Positions 23,821 through 32,081 of a DNA stretch of 64,000 nucleotides are shown one piece after another. The DNA is from CAVRUD01 sp963849635. Lineage in GTDB: Bacteria; Chloroflexota; Chloroflexia; Thermomicrobiales; UBA6265. The notes under the pieces were generated by a model. It had not been told where the DNA came from, searched no databases, and worked only from the letters and a program-made list of their open reading frames with translations. Both the position numbers and the translations under genes were made by a program. The stretch covers positions 806,001 through 870,000 of the forward strand of contig CAWKIA010000018.1 of NCBI GenBank assembly GCA_963849635.1, in the 5' to 3' direction. How positions within the stretch are numbered: position 1 is the stretch's first letter; every line of letters starts with the position of its first letter.

Positions 23821-25116
23821 ATGCGACGACAGCCACGTGTCATGGCCTTCTGTCTGCCATTCGCCCTCATGCTGATGCTCGGCATCGGCCTGCAACCGCT
23901 CGCGAGTCACGCCCAGGACGGCGATGACCCGACCCGGCCACGACGGGTCCGGCCCGGGGAAGAAGGGTTGATTCTCTTTGGCCTGGCGGCGGAACTGCCC
24001 CCAGCGCCCGCGTTTGTGCGGCTGCTCCGGATCAATCTGGAGCCGGGCGCGCAGAGCCCGCTCCACTTCCACCCTGGAGTTGAGCTAGACGCGGTTGAGT
24101 CAGGCGTCTCGTCCATGACCGTCGAGGACACGGCCGATCTTCTCCCGGCGGGACGGACGAAGCCCGTTGCGGCCCCACAAGGCGAAGAGTTCGAGATGGA
24201 GCGGGGCGATCAGATCCTGATTCCGATTGGGACTCCCCATGGCTACGAGAACAACCAGGACGACCAAAACACCGTCATCCTGGGTGTGGTGATGGTGCAA
24301 GCTGGCGTCCCTGGCTTGACCTGGGTCGGCGGCACACCGGGGCCAAACGCGCTGGGAGGACTGAGCTCGGTCATTCTGGGTGACGGCGCGATGACCCAAG
24401 TACCCACCGGGGGTCAGGCGGCAATCGCCGTCGAGCGGATGATTCTCGAGCCGGGTGAGTCGCTGCCAGAGAGCGATGTCCCCACGATGATCTCGCTCGA
24501 GGACGGCCGCTTCGATTTCACGACCGTCTCCGGCGATACCCAGGTGTCGCGCACCTCCGCTCCGGGGCCGCGTGATCCAGCGGCGCTAGACGAGGAGTTC
24601 TCGCTGGCGCCCGGCGACGCGGCCTTCTTCCCGACTGGCATGGCGGAGGTCGAGCGGCCGGAGAACGACGGCCAAATGTCCATCCTGCGCCTGACTATTT
24701 ACGCGATCGAAGCATCCGCCGACGGGGCCACGCCGGTCGGCAGCCCGGAAGCCAGCACAGAAGCCAGTCCGGTCGCCGAAGGCGAAAGCGACCTGGCCGT
24801 CATCGAGATCACCGAACGCGAAGAGCCGACTCCCGCGCCAACCGCGGAGCCAGAGGACGCGCCAACTGAAGCCGCCGATGCTCCTCCGGGTGAGCTGGCC
24901 GTCGGCGCCGTGGTCACGGTAACGGAGGCGGAGGTCCGCCTTCGCGACGCCCCGACGGTCAACTCCAACATCATCTCTGGCCTCGATCAGGGTGCCGAAT
25001 TCACGATCACGGAGGGTCCGATCGAAGCGGACGGCATCGTCTGGTGGGGCGTCCAAAGCACCGCCGATCCGTCTGTCGTCGGGTATGTCGCGGGCGACTT
25101 CATCGCGCCCGTTTAG
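23821..25116 (+). CDS. Secreted bicupin with C-terminal SH3b domain
   Basis: Start ATG 23821 was chosen because GAGAGG lies four bases upstream; ATG 23809 has no ribosome site. Residues 1-33 form a signal peptide (MAFCLPFALMLMLGIG, SHAQ). Two cupin-like halves follow: the first has LEPGAQSPLHFHPGVEL, where the HxH suggests a metal site, and PIGTPHGYEN. The second (LEPGESLPESDVPTMISLE) lacks the histidines. After an acidic Thr/Pro/Glu/Ala linker, the last ~70 residues look like a bacterial SH3 domain (VRLRDAPTVNSNIISGLDQG, WWGVQ, GYVAGDFI). SH3b domains often bind peptidoglycan, so this may sit at the cell wall. The substrate cannot be predicted. The flanking genes are also secreted proteins. 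Length is 431 aa. Confidence 0.75.
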   Translation: MRRQPRVMAFCLPFALMLMLGIGLQPLASHAQDGDDPTRPRRVRPGEEGLILFGLAAELPPAPAFVRLLRINLEPGAQSPLHFHPGVELDAVESGVSSMTVEDTADLLPAGRTKPVAAPQGEEFEMERGDQILIPIGTPHGYENNQDDQNTVILGVVMVQAGVPGLTWVGGTPGPNALGGLSSVILGDGAMTQVPTGGQAAIAVERMILEPGESLPESDVPTMISLEDGRFDFTTVSGDTQVSRTSAPGPRDPAALDEEFSLAPGDAAFFPTGMAEVERPENDGQMSILRLTIYAIEASADGATPVGSPEASTEASPVAEGESDLAVIEITEREEPTPAPTAEPEDAPTEAADAPPGELAVGAVVTVTEAEVRLRDAPTVNSNIISGLDQGAEFTITEGPIEADGIVWWGVQSTADPSVVGYVAGDFIAPV

Positions 25117-25141
25117 GCCAGTCGTGTGACGCGAGGATCAG

Positions 25142-25174
25142 CCCACTTCTCTCCGTTGTCACGGGGAGAAGTGG
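25142..25174. terminator. Hairpin after bicupin gene
   Basis: CCCACTTCTC at 25142 pairs with GAGAAGTGGG ending 25174 around a short loop, 25 bases after the bicupin stop. There is no T-tract, so termination is only probable. Confidence 0.45.
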
Positions 25175-25230
25175 GAGGCGAGGCCGAGTCGCACCGCTCT
25201 CAGTCCCGGAGGAACGACGGCGGTACAACG

Positions 25231-25435
25231 CCATGACTTTAGAGGTTGAGGCAATGACGCGTTGCTTCCAATCGGCGGACCGGAACGCGGTGGACCGAGG
25301 TCGCGAGCCGGCTTGAGCCGGCTTCCGCCCAACAGATAGCCCGAGGTCTTTTAGCCCCGGGCGGACCCAGCACGGCGTCCCCCATCCCGCATACACCGCC
25401 GCAATCCACCGGTCAACTCCGCAACCTCCTTCAAT
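25231..25435 (+). repeat. Dispersed ~205-bp repeat, copy 1
   Basis: This stretch matches 35158-35361 along its whole length with scattered substitutions. Both start CCATGACTT, share GAGGTCGCGAGCCGGCTTGA and GTCTTTTAGCCCCGGGCGG, and end near TCAAT. It contains two small hairpins (GCCGGC around TTGA, and CCCG...CGGG around CTTTT). It has no coding content. It looks like a family of small non-coding dispersed elements. Confidence 0.75.
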
Positions 25436-25449
25436 CTGTCGTTCCCAGA

Positions 25450-25478
25450 GCGGGCCGCCCTGATTGAGGGCGGCCCGC
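25450..25478. repeat. Strong GC-rich hairpin
   Basis: A perfect 12-bp stem (GCGGGCCGCCCT and complement) around GATTG. It lies in the gap between the bicupin and propeller genes, adjoining the dispersed repeat. It has no T-tract. The rest of the gap to 25954 has no gene; the expected promoter of the propeller gene was not pinpointed. Confidence 0.5.
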
Positions 25479-25954
25479 CTATAGCTCGTGAGCGGGTGAT
25501 AGAACCGAAAGCGACTGTCAGCCGTAGGCCGGTGAGGAGAGATCACACCACACGAGCGAGGGCGCACCGGTGGGTGGTCTTCTTTTTGCGAAGGGCATGC
25601 CGTCGAGCCGCGGCGCGCGAGACAACGGCCGTACGGTGATTGCTGGGAACAACGACGTTGACAGCGATTGCAATTGTGCGAAGTCGCATAGTGGCTTCTC
25701 CAAATGTCGCGCGCAACAACAAGCGGTAGTAGCGCGATTTGCCGAGATTTCGGCCGAATTCGCGTCTGACACAGGCGTTCGAGTGGGGCTGAACGGCCGG
25801 ATCTGGTAACATCCGGCGGCCCCGTATCTACCGTCCTCGATCCGAGGGGATGACGAGTTTTGACGCCATTCGGCGTGCGGTGGAGCCGTGAGTTCGTTGG
25901 GCCGTGAAAGCCGTGGAAGAACGTCCGCGGTTTTGTAGGAGGGAGAGAACCGGT

Positions 25955-27334
25955 ATGCCCGTCCGTTGGTCTAGGCCGCTGATTGCCGCCGCCGCCGTCC
26001 TGGCGCTCGTCGCCACTGGAACTGGCATCTTGTCGCGCACGTCGGCCCAAGAGGTACAGAACAGCTACGACGTGATCCGTGTCGAGAGCGAAGAAGGCGT
26101 GGCAATCCCCTATGTCGTGTGGGTGGATTGGACGCCGACCATCGTTGCTACACCGGACGGCGGCGCCTGGGCATTCTTCAGCGCTCAGCCGTTCAATACC
26201 GAAGGCGCTGGCAGCCGTGGCCGCCTGTACGCGGCCCACTACAACCCCCAGACGCATACCTGGAGCCCGGCCACGGTGATCCCCGGGGGCGAAATCCAGT
26301 TCGGCGCGACCGCAGTGGTCGACGGTGAGGGCACCGTGCACCTCGTCTACTCCGACCGCGCCACCGTCGCGCCCACCGACTTCAGCACGCTCTACTACAC
26401 CCGCACCAATGCGGACGGCGCCTGGGAGACCCCGGTTGCCGTTTCTCAGAACGACGCCGCCGGCCACCAGTTGAGCCCGAGCCTCGCGCTCGACGACAAC
26501 GGCGGCCTGCACCTCGTCTGGCAGGACCAGCGGGCGGTACCGGAAGAGCTGCGTGTGCCGGCGGCGGGCGACGCCACCCGCGCCAACGCGGCATACGCCG
26601 ACATCTTTGCCAGCGACTACGTCGACGGCGCCTGGACCGAACCAGTTCAGGTCAACGTCCGCGGCGAGAACAATGAGATCAACGCCAGCCGCCCGCAGTT
26701 CGCCCGCGATGGCGATCGCCTCGTGGCCGTCTGGTCCGTCTACGAAGGTGTCTCGACCCAGCAGCTCTCCGGCGCGGTCCGGATCGAGTGGTCGACCCGC
26801 CCGGTTGGTGAAAACACCTGGGCCGAGCCCAAGACCTTCCTCGAGCCGGACGGCACCCAGATCGGTGGCCGCCTGGTCCAGATCGCCGCGGTGAACGGCG
26901 GCGGCGTGATCGCCCTGGTTGGCCGGCGCACCCCGGATGACACCGCGACCGCCGACACCAATGAGGCCACCAACGAGCTCTTCATGCGCACGCTCGAAAG
27001 CGGCGCTGAAGACTGGGGCGATGAGGTTGCGCTCAGCACCGGCGAAAAGGGCGCCTTCCCGGCCGTGGCTGTCGCTGGCGACGGCACGCTCTACGCCGTC
27101 TATGAGAACGGCTCTGGCGCCCAGGTCGACGTCGGCGGCTTCGCGGTCGCTCCGGACGCGGCCACACCCGGACCGGACTCCGTCGTCTCCCCCGCCGAAG
27201 CCGGCGCCCAGGGCCGTCCGAGCGTGACGGTCGACGCCAACGGCGGCGTTTGGGTGATCTACTTCCATCAGCCTGAAGGCGGTTCCGCGGTTGAGGTCCG
27301 AGTCCTGCGCGGCGCGACGATCCCGTCGTCGTAG
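25955..27334 (+). CDS. Secreted beta-propeller (sialidase-like fold) protein
   Basis: Start ATG 25955 follows GGAGGGAGAG; the frame opens earlier without a site. A signal peptide covers residues 1-32 (RPLIAAAAVLALVATGTGIL, SAQ). The rest is a series of about six blade-like repeats with the pattern 'P-S/T-hydrophobic-A-x-D-G-x-hydrophobic-H/W-hydrophobic-V-Y/W', for example GATAVVDGEGTVHLVYSD, PSLALDDNGGLHLVWQD and PSVTVDANGGVWVIYFH. These resemble Asp-box/BNR sialidase-type propellers. I see no full catalytic set for a glycosidase, so binding or structural roles are as likely. Length is 459 aa. The gene is alone between the dispersed repeat and its own terminator. Confidence 0.75.
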   Translation: MPVRWSRPLIAAAAVLALVATGTGILSRTSAQEVQNSYDVIRVESEEGVAIPYVVWVDWTPTIVATPDGGAWAFFSAQPFNTEGAGSRGRLYAAHYNPQTHTWSPATVIPGGEIQFGATAVVDGEGTVHLVYSDRATVAPTDFSTLYYTRTNADGAWETPVAVSQNDAAGHQLSPSLALDDNGGLHLVWQDQRAVPEELRVPAAGDATRANAAYADIFASDYVDGAWTEPVQVNVRGENNEINASRPQFARDGDRLVAVWSVYEGVSTQQLSGAVRIEWSTRPVGENTWAEPKTFLEPDGTQIGGRLVQIAAVNGGGVIALVGRRTPDDTATADTNEATNELFMRTLESGAEDWGDEVALSTGEKGAFPAVAVAGDGTLYAVYENGSGAQVDVGGFAVAPDAATPGPDSVVSPAEAGAQGRPSVTVDANGGVWVIYFHQPEGGSAVEVRVLRGATIPSS

Positions 27335-27358
27335 GGTCAGCTCAACACTGGCAAGCAT

Positions 27359-27402
27359 GAGAGTGGGGGCGGGATTTGAATCCCCGCCTCCACTCTCATT
27401 TT
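27359..27402 (+). terminator. Rho-independent terminator of propeller gene
   Basis: GAGAGTGG.GGCGGG pairs with CCCGCC.CCACTCTC with one bulge around TTTGAAT, then TTTT. It starts 25 bases after the stop at 27334. The loop happens to look like a tRNA T-arm, but no tRNA surrounds it. Confidence 0.85.
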
Positions 27403-27635
27403 CCCGCATAATTGTGGTCAATCGGGCGGTTTTTGCTATTTTGCCAGCATGTGGTGCCATTCGTACCGGAAAAAGGCGCGAAACGGCTTGCGTTTGCCCT
27501 TCGTTGATGGCTAAGATGGGCGAAGGCACTAATAGGCTCGGAGTCTGCCCAGCGCCCGGAGCGCGGACGCAGCGTGAGAGTCGATGCACCGGGTTTCGCG
27601 GGGGGGCGAGAATGGGCTTTAGGGAGGGAGACGCG

Positions 27636-30600
27636 ATGCGACGCCGGACACAATGGCTGTGTCTTCTCGCGACGCTGGCCGCTGTGCTCAGCCTCGGGGC
27701 AATTACTCCTCGAGCGATGGCGCAGGACGGGACAGGCACGGGCACGGCCATCGGCGGCAACGCCACTGACTCGACCATCGGCGGTGGCAATACCGGCGGC
27801 AACGGCACCGGCGGCCCCGGCACCGGTGGCAACGCCACTGGCGGCAATGCCACCGGTGGTAATTTGACCGGCGGCAACGGCACCACCGGGACCACCAACG
27901 GCGGCGACGCCACCAGTCGCGACTACACCGGCCCCGCCGGTAGGACGACTGGCCAGAACGGCGTAAACGGGACCGACGGTACCCCGAACGGCGCGGCCGG
28001 GCAGAACGCGATCGGCGGCGCGGGCCAGAATGGCTCCGCCGCGACTGGTGGCTCCACCACCGGCGGCGCCGCGACCGGCGGTAATGCCCATGGCGGGAAC
28101 GCGACGGGCGGCACCTCCGGCGTTGGCGGTCCCGCGGACGGCGGACCAGGCGATGGCGGCGTTGCGTTCGAGGATGTGGTCGGCGGCGATGCGGTGGCCG
28201 GGAACGGCACCGTTGGCGCCGGAACCGTTACGACCGCGACCGGCGGAAACGCCACCGGATTTGCCAGTGGCGGCGGCAACACCGGCGGCAATGGCACTGG
28301 CGGAGTCGCGACCGGCGGCAGCGCGAACGGAGCTGACGCGTTTGGCGGCAACAATACCGGTGGTAATGCCACGACCGGCAACGTCTTCGGCGGTGATGTA
28401 AGGGCCGGCGACGCCGGCATTGGTAATGAAGCATTCGCGGGTGACGGCGGCGACGGCTACGACGCCTCCACCGTCCTCCTCGGCGGCAACGGCGGCACCG
28501 GTAACCTCAATCTTGGCAATGCGAACGGCGGCATGGCCCTCGGCGGCAACGGCGGCGCGGGCGGCAACGCCACCGGCGGCATCGGCGGCATCGGCGGCAC
28601 CGCTAACGGCGGCGACGTCAAGAGCGGCAATGCGCGAGGCGGCGACGGCGACGGCGGCGATGCCCTGGGCTCGGACGGCGGCACCGGTGGCGAGGCCACC
28701 GGCGGCAACGGCAGGGGCGGCGACGCTGGCGGCGACACGACCGGCGGCGATGTCACGGCCGGCGACACAACTGGCGGCACCAATAGCACCGCGGGCGCCG
28801 CGAACTCGACCGTGACCGGCGGTGACAACACCGGCGGCAACGGCTTCGGCGGCAACGCTACCGGCGGTAACGCGAACGGTGGCAATGGCACTGGTGGTAC
28901 TGGCACTGGCGGCATCGGCACGGCTGGCGATGCCTACGGTGGCACCACCACCGCCGGCGACGGCGGTCAGGGCGGCACCGGTGTCGGCGGCGACGGCGGC
29001 ACCGGCGGCGAGGCAGTCAACCTCGGCGCCGCGGTCTCCAACCGCAACGGCAACATCACCGCCGGCGATTCCAGCGGTGGCATCACGGTCGGTGGCAACG
29101 GCGCGGCCGGCGGCACCGGTACGGGCGGCGTCGGCGGCACCGGTGGGGCCGCGATCGGCGGCGACATCACCGGTGGCAACGGCACCGGCGGAATGGGCAC
29201 CGGCGGCAACGGTATCGGTGGCGACGGCGGCACAGCCGGCAACGGCACCGGCGGCAACGGCGCGGGCGGCAATGCCTCCGGCGACACCACCGGGGGCAAT
29301 GTCAGCGGTGGCGATGCCGCGCCAGGGACCGACGGGAGCGCCCTCCAGGTCATCACAGGCGGCAGCAACGACGGCGGCGACGGGACAGGCGGCAACGGCA
29401 CCGGCGGCAACGCCAATGGTGGCGTCGGCCAGGGCGGCGTCGGCCAGGGCGGCGCCGGCAACGGCGGCGATGCCAACGGCGGCGACACCTTTGGTGGCGA
29501 CGGCGGTACGGGCGGCACCGGCATCGGCGGCGGCGGCGGCGACGGCGGCAATGCGCTCGACGTCGGCCTCCTGGTGACCGGCGGCTCCGGCACCGTGACC
29601 GCTGGCGACAGCGACGGCGATCTCACCGTCGGCGGCAACGCTGGCAACGGTGGCAACGCCACCGGCGGCGCCGGTGGCGCGGGCGGCACCGCGACCGCCG
29701 GCACCTTGACCGGAGGCGACGGCACCGGTGGCGTTGGCGTCGGTGGCGACGGCGAAGGTGGAGACGGTGGCACCGCCGGAACTGGCGCCGGTGGCACGGG
29801 CGTCGGCGGGACCGGCTCCGGTACGACGACACCCGGGACGGTGACCAACGGCGACGGCACCCCTGGCCAGGTCATCGAAAATGATTTGCCCAATTCCAAC
29901 GGCACCAGCACTGACGGCACCGGCACGAACGGGTCCGCCACTGACGGCGCGGGCAACGATGGTGCTGGACCAGACGGCGTTGGAACCGATGGTCAGACCA
30001 TCGCCGGCGAGACCGAAGATGGCGACACCGGCAACGGCGGTGACGCGGTTGGCGGCGACGGTGGCAACGGCGGCAACGCCTACGATGTCGGCGTCATCGT
30101 CGAGCGCGCTGGCGCCCAGACCATCGCAACCGGCGACACCGGCGGCGATCTCACCGTTGGCGGCAATGCCGGCAATGGTGGCTCGGCAACCGGCGCCAGC
30201 ACCGGCTCCATCGGCGGTGATGCCGCCGGCGGCAACGGCGGCAACGGCGGAGCGGCCTTCGATGTCGCCGCTCTATCCGGCTCCTGCGGTGAAGACGACA
30301 TCCTCGAAGACATCGCCTACGGCGAAGCCCAGAGCGACGATGGCACCTGCATTCTCGTGGCTGGGGCGGACGCGTCCGACCTGACCTTCGGCGGCATCGG
30401 CGGCGACGGCGGCAATGCAGTCGGCGGCACCGGCACCACCAGTGGCGGCATCGCCCTCGGCGGTGACGGCGGCAACGGCGGTCTCGCCTCCGGCGGAATC
30501 GCCGAGGGCGGCGACGGCGGCGACGGCGGCGACGCTGATGCCGATGGCAACGACGCAACAGCCGGCGACGGCGGCGACGGTGGCGACGCCTACTCCGCCA

Positions 30601-31064
30601 ACGGCACGGCCGAAGGTGGCGATGGCGGCGTCGGCGGCGTGGCCACCGCGAATGGCGGCAACGCGACCGCCGGCAACGGCGGTAACGCCGGCGGCGCTTC
30701 TGGCGGCGGCCTTGGCCCGGCCGACGGGAATACTCCTCCCCCGGTGAGCGGCACCGGCGGCGACGGTGGCGCAGCGACCGCGATCGACGGCAATGCCACC
30801 GGTGGCAACGGAGGCCAGGCCGCCAGCGACACTGACGGCACAACCGGCGGCACCGGTGGCAGCGCGACCGCAGTCGACGGCAACGCCACCGGCGGCAATG
30901 GCGGCTACCAGGCGGATGGCGGCTCAGCCGTCTCCGTGGGTGGTGATGCACAGGCCGGCTCCGGCGGCACCGGCGGTTACTCCGGCGCCGAGGTTGAGCT
31001 GGACGAGACCGACGACGGTTATTACGATGTCGACTGGGACGGCGGCGAATCCGAATCCTGGTAG
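27636..31064 (+). CDS. Secreted glycine-rich repeat protein C (1,142 aa) with acidic tail
   Basis: ATG 27636 is six bases after GGGAGGGAG. Signal peptide at residues 1-34 (WLCLLATLAAVLSLGAITPRAMAQ). The body is GGX/GGXXG-type repeats like those of proteins A and B, but the larger organisation differs: three related inserts recur, with phrases EAVNLGAAV, NALDVGLLV and NAYDVGVIV each followed by TAGDSxGxLTVGGN-like text. One Cys-containing insert (SGSCGEDDILEDIAYGEAQ) lies late in the protein. It ends in an acidic aromatic tail (YYDVDWDGGESESW) with no LPXTG or membrane span, so it is secreted or held non-covalently. The frame is intact throughout, unlike A and B. Family unknown to me. It lies on the opposite strand to A and B, 4.3 kb beyond the small LPXTG gene. 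Confidence 0.85.
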   Translation: MRRRTQWLCLLATLAAVLSLGAITPRAMAQDGTGTGTAIGGNATDSTIGGGNTGGNGTGGPGTGGNATGGNATGGNLTGGNGTTGTTNGGDATSRDYTGPAGRTTGQNGVNGTDGTPNGAAGQNAIGGAGQNGSAATGGSTTGGAATGGNAHGGNATGGTSGVGGPADGGPGDGGVAFEDVVGGDAVAGNGTVGAGTVTTATGGNATGFASGGGNTGGNGTGGVATGGSANGADAFGGNNTGGNATTGNVFGGDVRAGDAGIGNEAFAGDGGDGYDASTVLLGGNGGTGNLNLGNANGGMALGGNGGAGGNATGGIGGIGGTANGGDVKSGNARGGDGDGGDALGSDGGTGGEATGGNGRGGDAGGDTTGGDVTAGDTTGGTNSTAGAANSTVTGGDNTGGNGFGGNATGGNANGGNGTGGTGTGGIGTAGDAYGGTTTAGDGGQGGTGVGGDGGTGGEAVNLGAAVSNRNGNITAGDSSGGITVGGNGAAGGTGTGGVGGTGGAAIGGDITGGNGTGGMGTGGNGIGGDGGTAGNGTGGNGAGGNASGDTTGGNVSGGDAAPGTDGSALQVITGGSNDGGDGTGGNGTGGNANGGVGQGGVGQGGAGNGGDANGGDTFGGDGGTGGTGIGGGGGDGGNALDVGLLVTGGSGTVTAGDSDGDLTVGGNAGNGGNATGGAGGAGGTATAGTLTGGDGTGGVGVGGDGEGGDGGTAGTGAGGTGVGGTGSGTTTPGTVTNGDGTPGQVIENDLPNSNGTSTDGTGTNGSATDGAGNDGAGPDGVGTDGQTIAGETEDGDTGNGGDAVGGDGGNGGNAYDVGVIVERAGAQTIATGDTGGDLTVGGNAGNGGSATGASTGSIGGDAAGGNGGNGGAAFDVAALSGSCGEDDILEDIAYGEAQSDDGTCILVAGADASDLTFGGIGGDGGNAVGGTGTTSGGIALGGDGGNGGLASGGIAEGGDGGDGGDADADGNDATAGDGGDGGDAYSANGTAEGGDGGVGGVATANGGNATAGNGGNAGGASGGGLGPADGNTPPPVSGTGGDGGAATAIDGNATGGNGGQAASDTDGTTGGTGGSATAVDGNATGGNGGYQADGGSAVSVGGDAQAGSGGTGGYSGAEVELDETDDGYYDVDWDGGESESW

Positions 31065-31089
31065 ACGATCGCCAAGTACGAACGTCAAA

Positions 31090-31117
31090 AGCGCCCCGGC
31101 CAAATTGGCCGGGGCGC
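31090..31117 (+). terminator. Terminator of protein C
   Basis: AGCGCCCCGGCCA pairs perfectly with TGGCCGGGGCGCT around a two-base centre, 25 bases after the stop. A TTTT follows after CCGG. It could work in both directions. Confidence 0.8.
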
Positions 31118-31182
31118 TCCGGTTTTCGAGGGTTCATGGCAACCCCCCTTCTGGCAGTGGATATCCGCGCGTATGTCTCATT

Positions 31183-31303
31183 CGTAGGAGCGGACCTCCG
31201 TGTCCGCCCGGTACCTAATCGCGTCGTCTCGGGTCGGGAATGGCATCTCCAACAAGGTAATCGGTCTGTTGGAGGCAGGGCGGACACGGAGGTCCGCTCC
31301 TAC
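31183..31303. repeat. 121-bp element with 27-bp terminal inverted repeats
   Basis: The arms 31183-31209 and 31277-31303 are perfect inverted repeats (CGTAGGAGCGGACCTCCGTG...). Inside them a second inverted pair, CTCCAACA and TGTTGGAG, closes toward the centre, so the whole element folds into a long hairpin. It has no coding content. Part of the arm (CGGA.GTCCGTGTCCGCCCG) recurs at 60658-60677. This is a MITE- or REP-like element. Confidence 0.8.
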
Positions 31304-31346
31304 GCAATAGGGCACGGCGGGCAACGGAATAACGGGACCGTTCCGC

Positions 31347-32081
31347 CTACCAGACCTGCAATGCGAGACCAATCAGCGCGCCCACACAGAGATAGGACCC
31401 GGAAGGAAGCGCGCGAACCTGGGCGCCGCGACGGACGAGCAGGAGGACACCGGCGCCAAGCGCCGCCAGCAAAATCCCATAGAACAGCGTGCCAATCGCG
31501 GCGAGCACATCGCCGGTCATCGCCCCGATCATCGCGGCCAGCCAGACATCCCCGGCCCCCAGGGAGACGACCCGAACATCATGGTAGAGCAGCAGCGCCA
31601 GTAGATAGAAGGCGCCAAAAACGGCCGCGCCGATCGCCAGCCCGGCCAGCGCCTCCAGAATGGACCAAACGCCATCGAACGCGGCGACAACAAGGGCCAG
31701 GACCACCCCAACGGCGATCCAGTTCGTGAAGATGACCCTCGTCCACCAATCTACCAACAGGACGACTAACAGCGGGATCGCGAACAGGAACAGAGCAACC
31801 ACATCTCCGGCGGAATCGGCCCGGAATGCGATGAGCGCGAAGTAGGCCGCCACGGCGATCTCGAATATCGCCCGGACAACAGGGCGGTGGCGCGGATACG
31901 CGGAGTCCGGCCGGTCGAGGCCGAATCCCCAGAGCGGTAGCCAACGAGGAGCAGTCAGAGACAAGGAATCCGGCGGATGGTCGGCACCGGCCAACGCCAG
32001 TTGCACGAGCGCGGCGGCCCAGGTGATCGATCCGAGAAAGAGTCCGGCGATCCCGGCAACGATCGGCCAGGCGTCACTCAC
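31347..32081 (-). CDS. Prepilin peptidase (A24 family), no N-terminal Cys domain
   Basis: This membrane aspartyl protease would cleave type IV prepilin-like leaders at the inner face of the membrane. It has about seven hydrophobic segments. The two family aspartates are visible in LLVDWWTRVIF and in SLGAGDVWLAAMIGAMTG (the GxGD motif). The N-terminal methyltransferase domain with paired CxxC motifs found in classical PilD is absent, so it may only cleave. GTG 32081 was chosen as start because it overlaps the aroE stop (GTGA), implying translational coupling. Length is 244 aa. No pilin gene is in the window. Confidence 0.85.
   Translation of the reverse strand: MSDAWPIVAGIAGLFLGSITWAAALVQLALAGADHPPDSLSLTAPRWLPLWGFGLDRPDSAYPRHRPVVRAIFEIAVAAYFALIAFRADSAGDVVALFLFAIPLLVVLLVDWWTRVIFTNWIAVGVVLALVVAAFDGVWSILEALAGLAIGAAVFGAFYLLALLLYHDVRVVSLGAGDVWLAAMIGAMTGDVLAAIGTLFYGILLAALGAGVLLLVRRGAQVRALPSGSYLCVGALIGLALQVW

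Noticed and set aside
27355..27405. tRNA-like T-arm GGGATTTGAATCCCC
   Set aside because: No acceptor, D or anticodon arms around it; it is the loop of a terminator hairpin.
25100..27913. 937-aa minus-strand open frame opposite the propeller gene
   Set aside because: Its composition is a mixture of unrelated segments crossing repeats and a terminator; the plus strand has a signal peptide and ribosome site.
1406..31064. RTX calcium-binding toxins
   Set aside because: GGxGxDxUx nonapeptides with regular Asp are not the repeat unit; no type I secretion genes or C-terminal secretion signal nearby.
30151..31287. Arg-rich 378-aa minus-strand frame opposite protein C
   Set aside because: Shadow of GGC codons (GCC/CGC/CCG); runs through the terminator and inverted repeat element.
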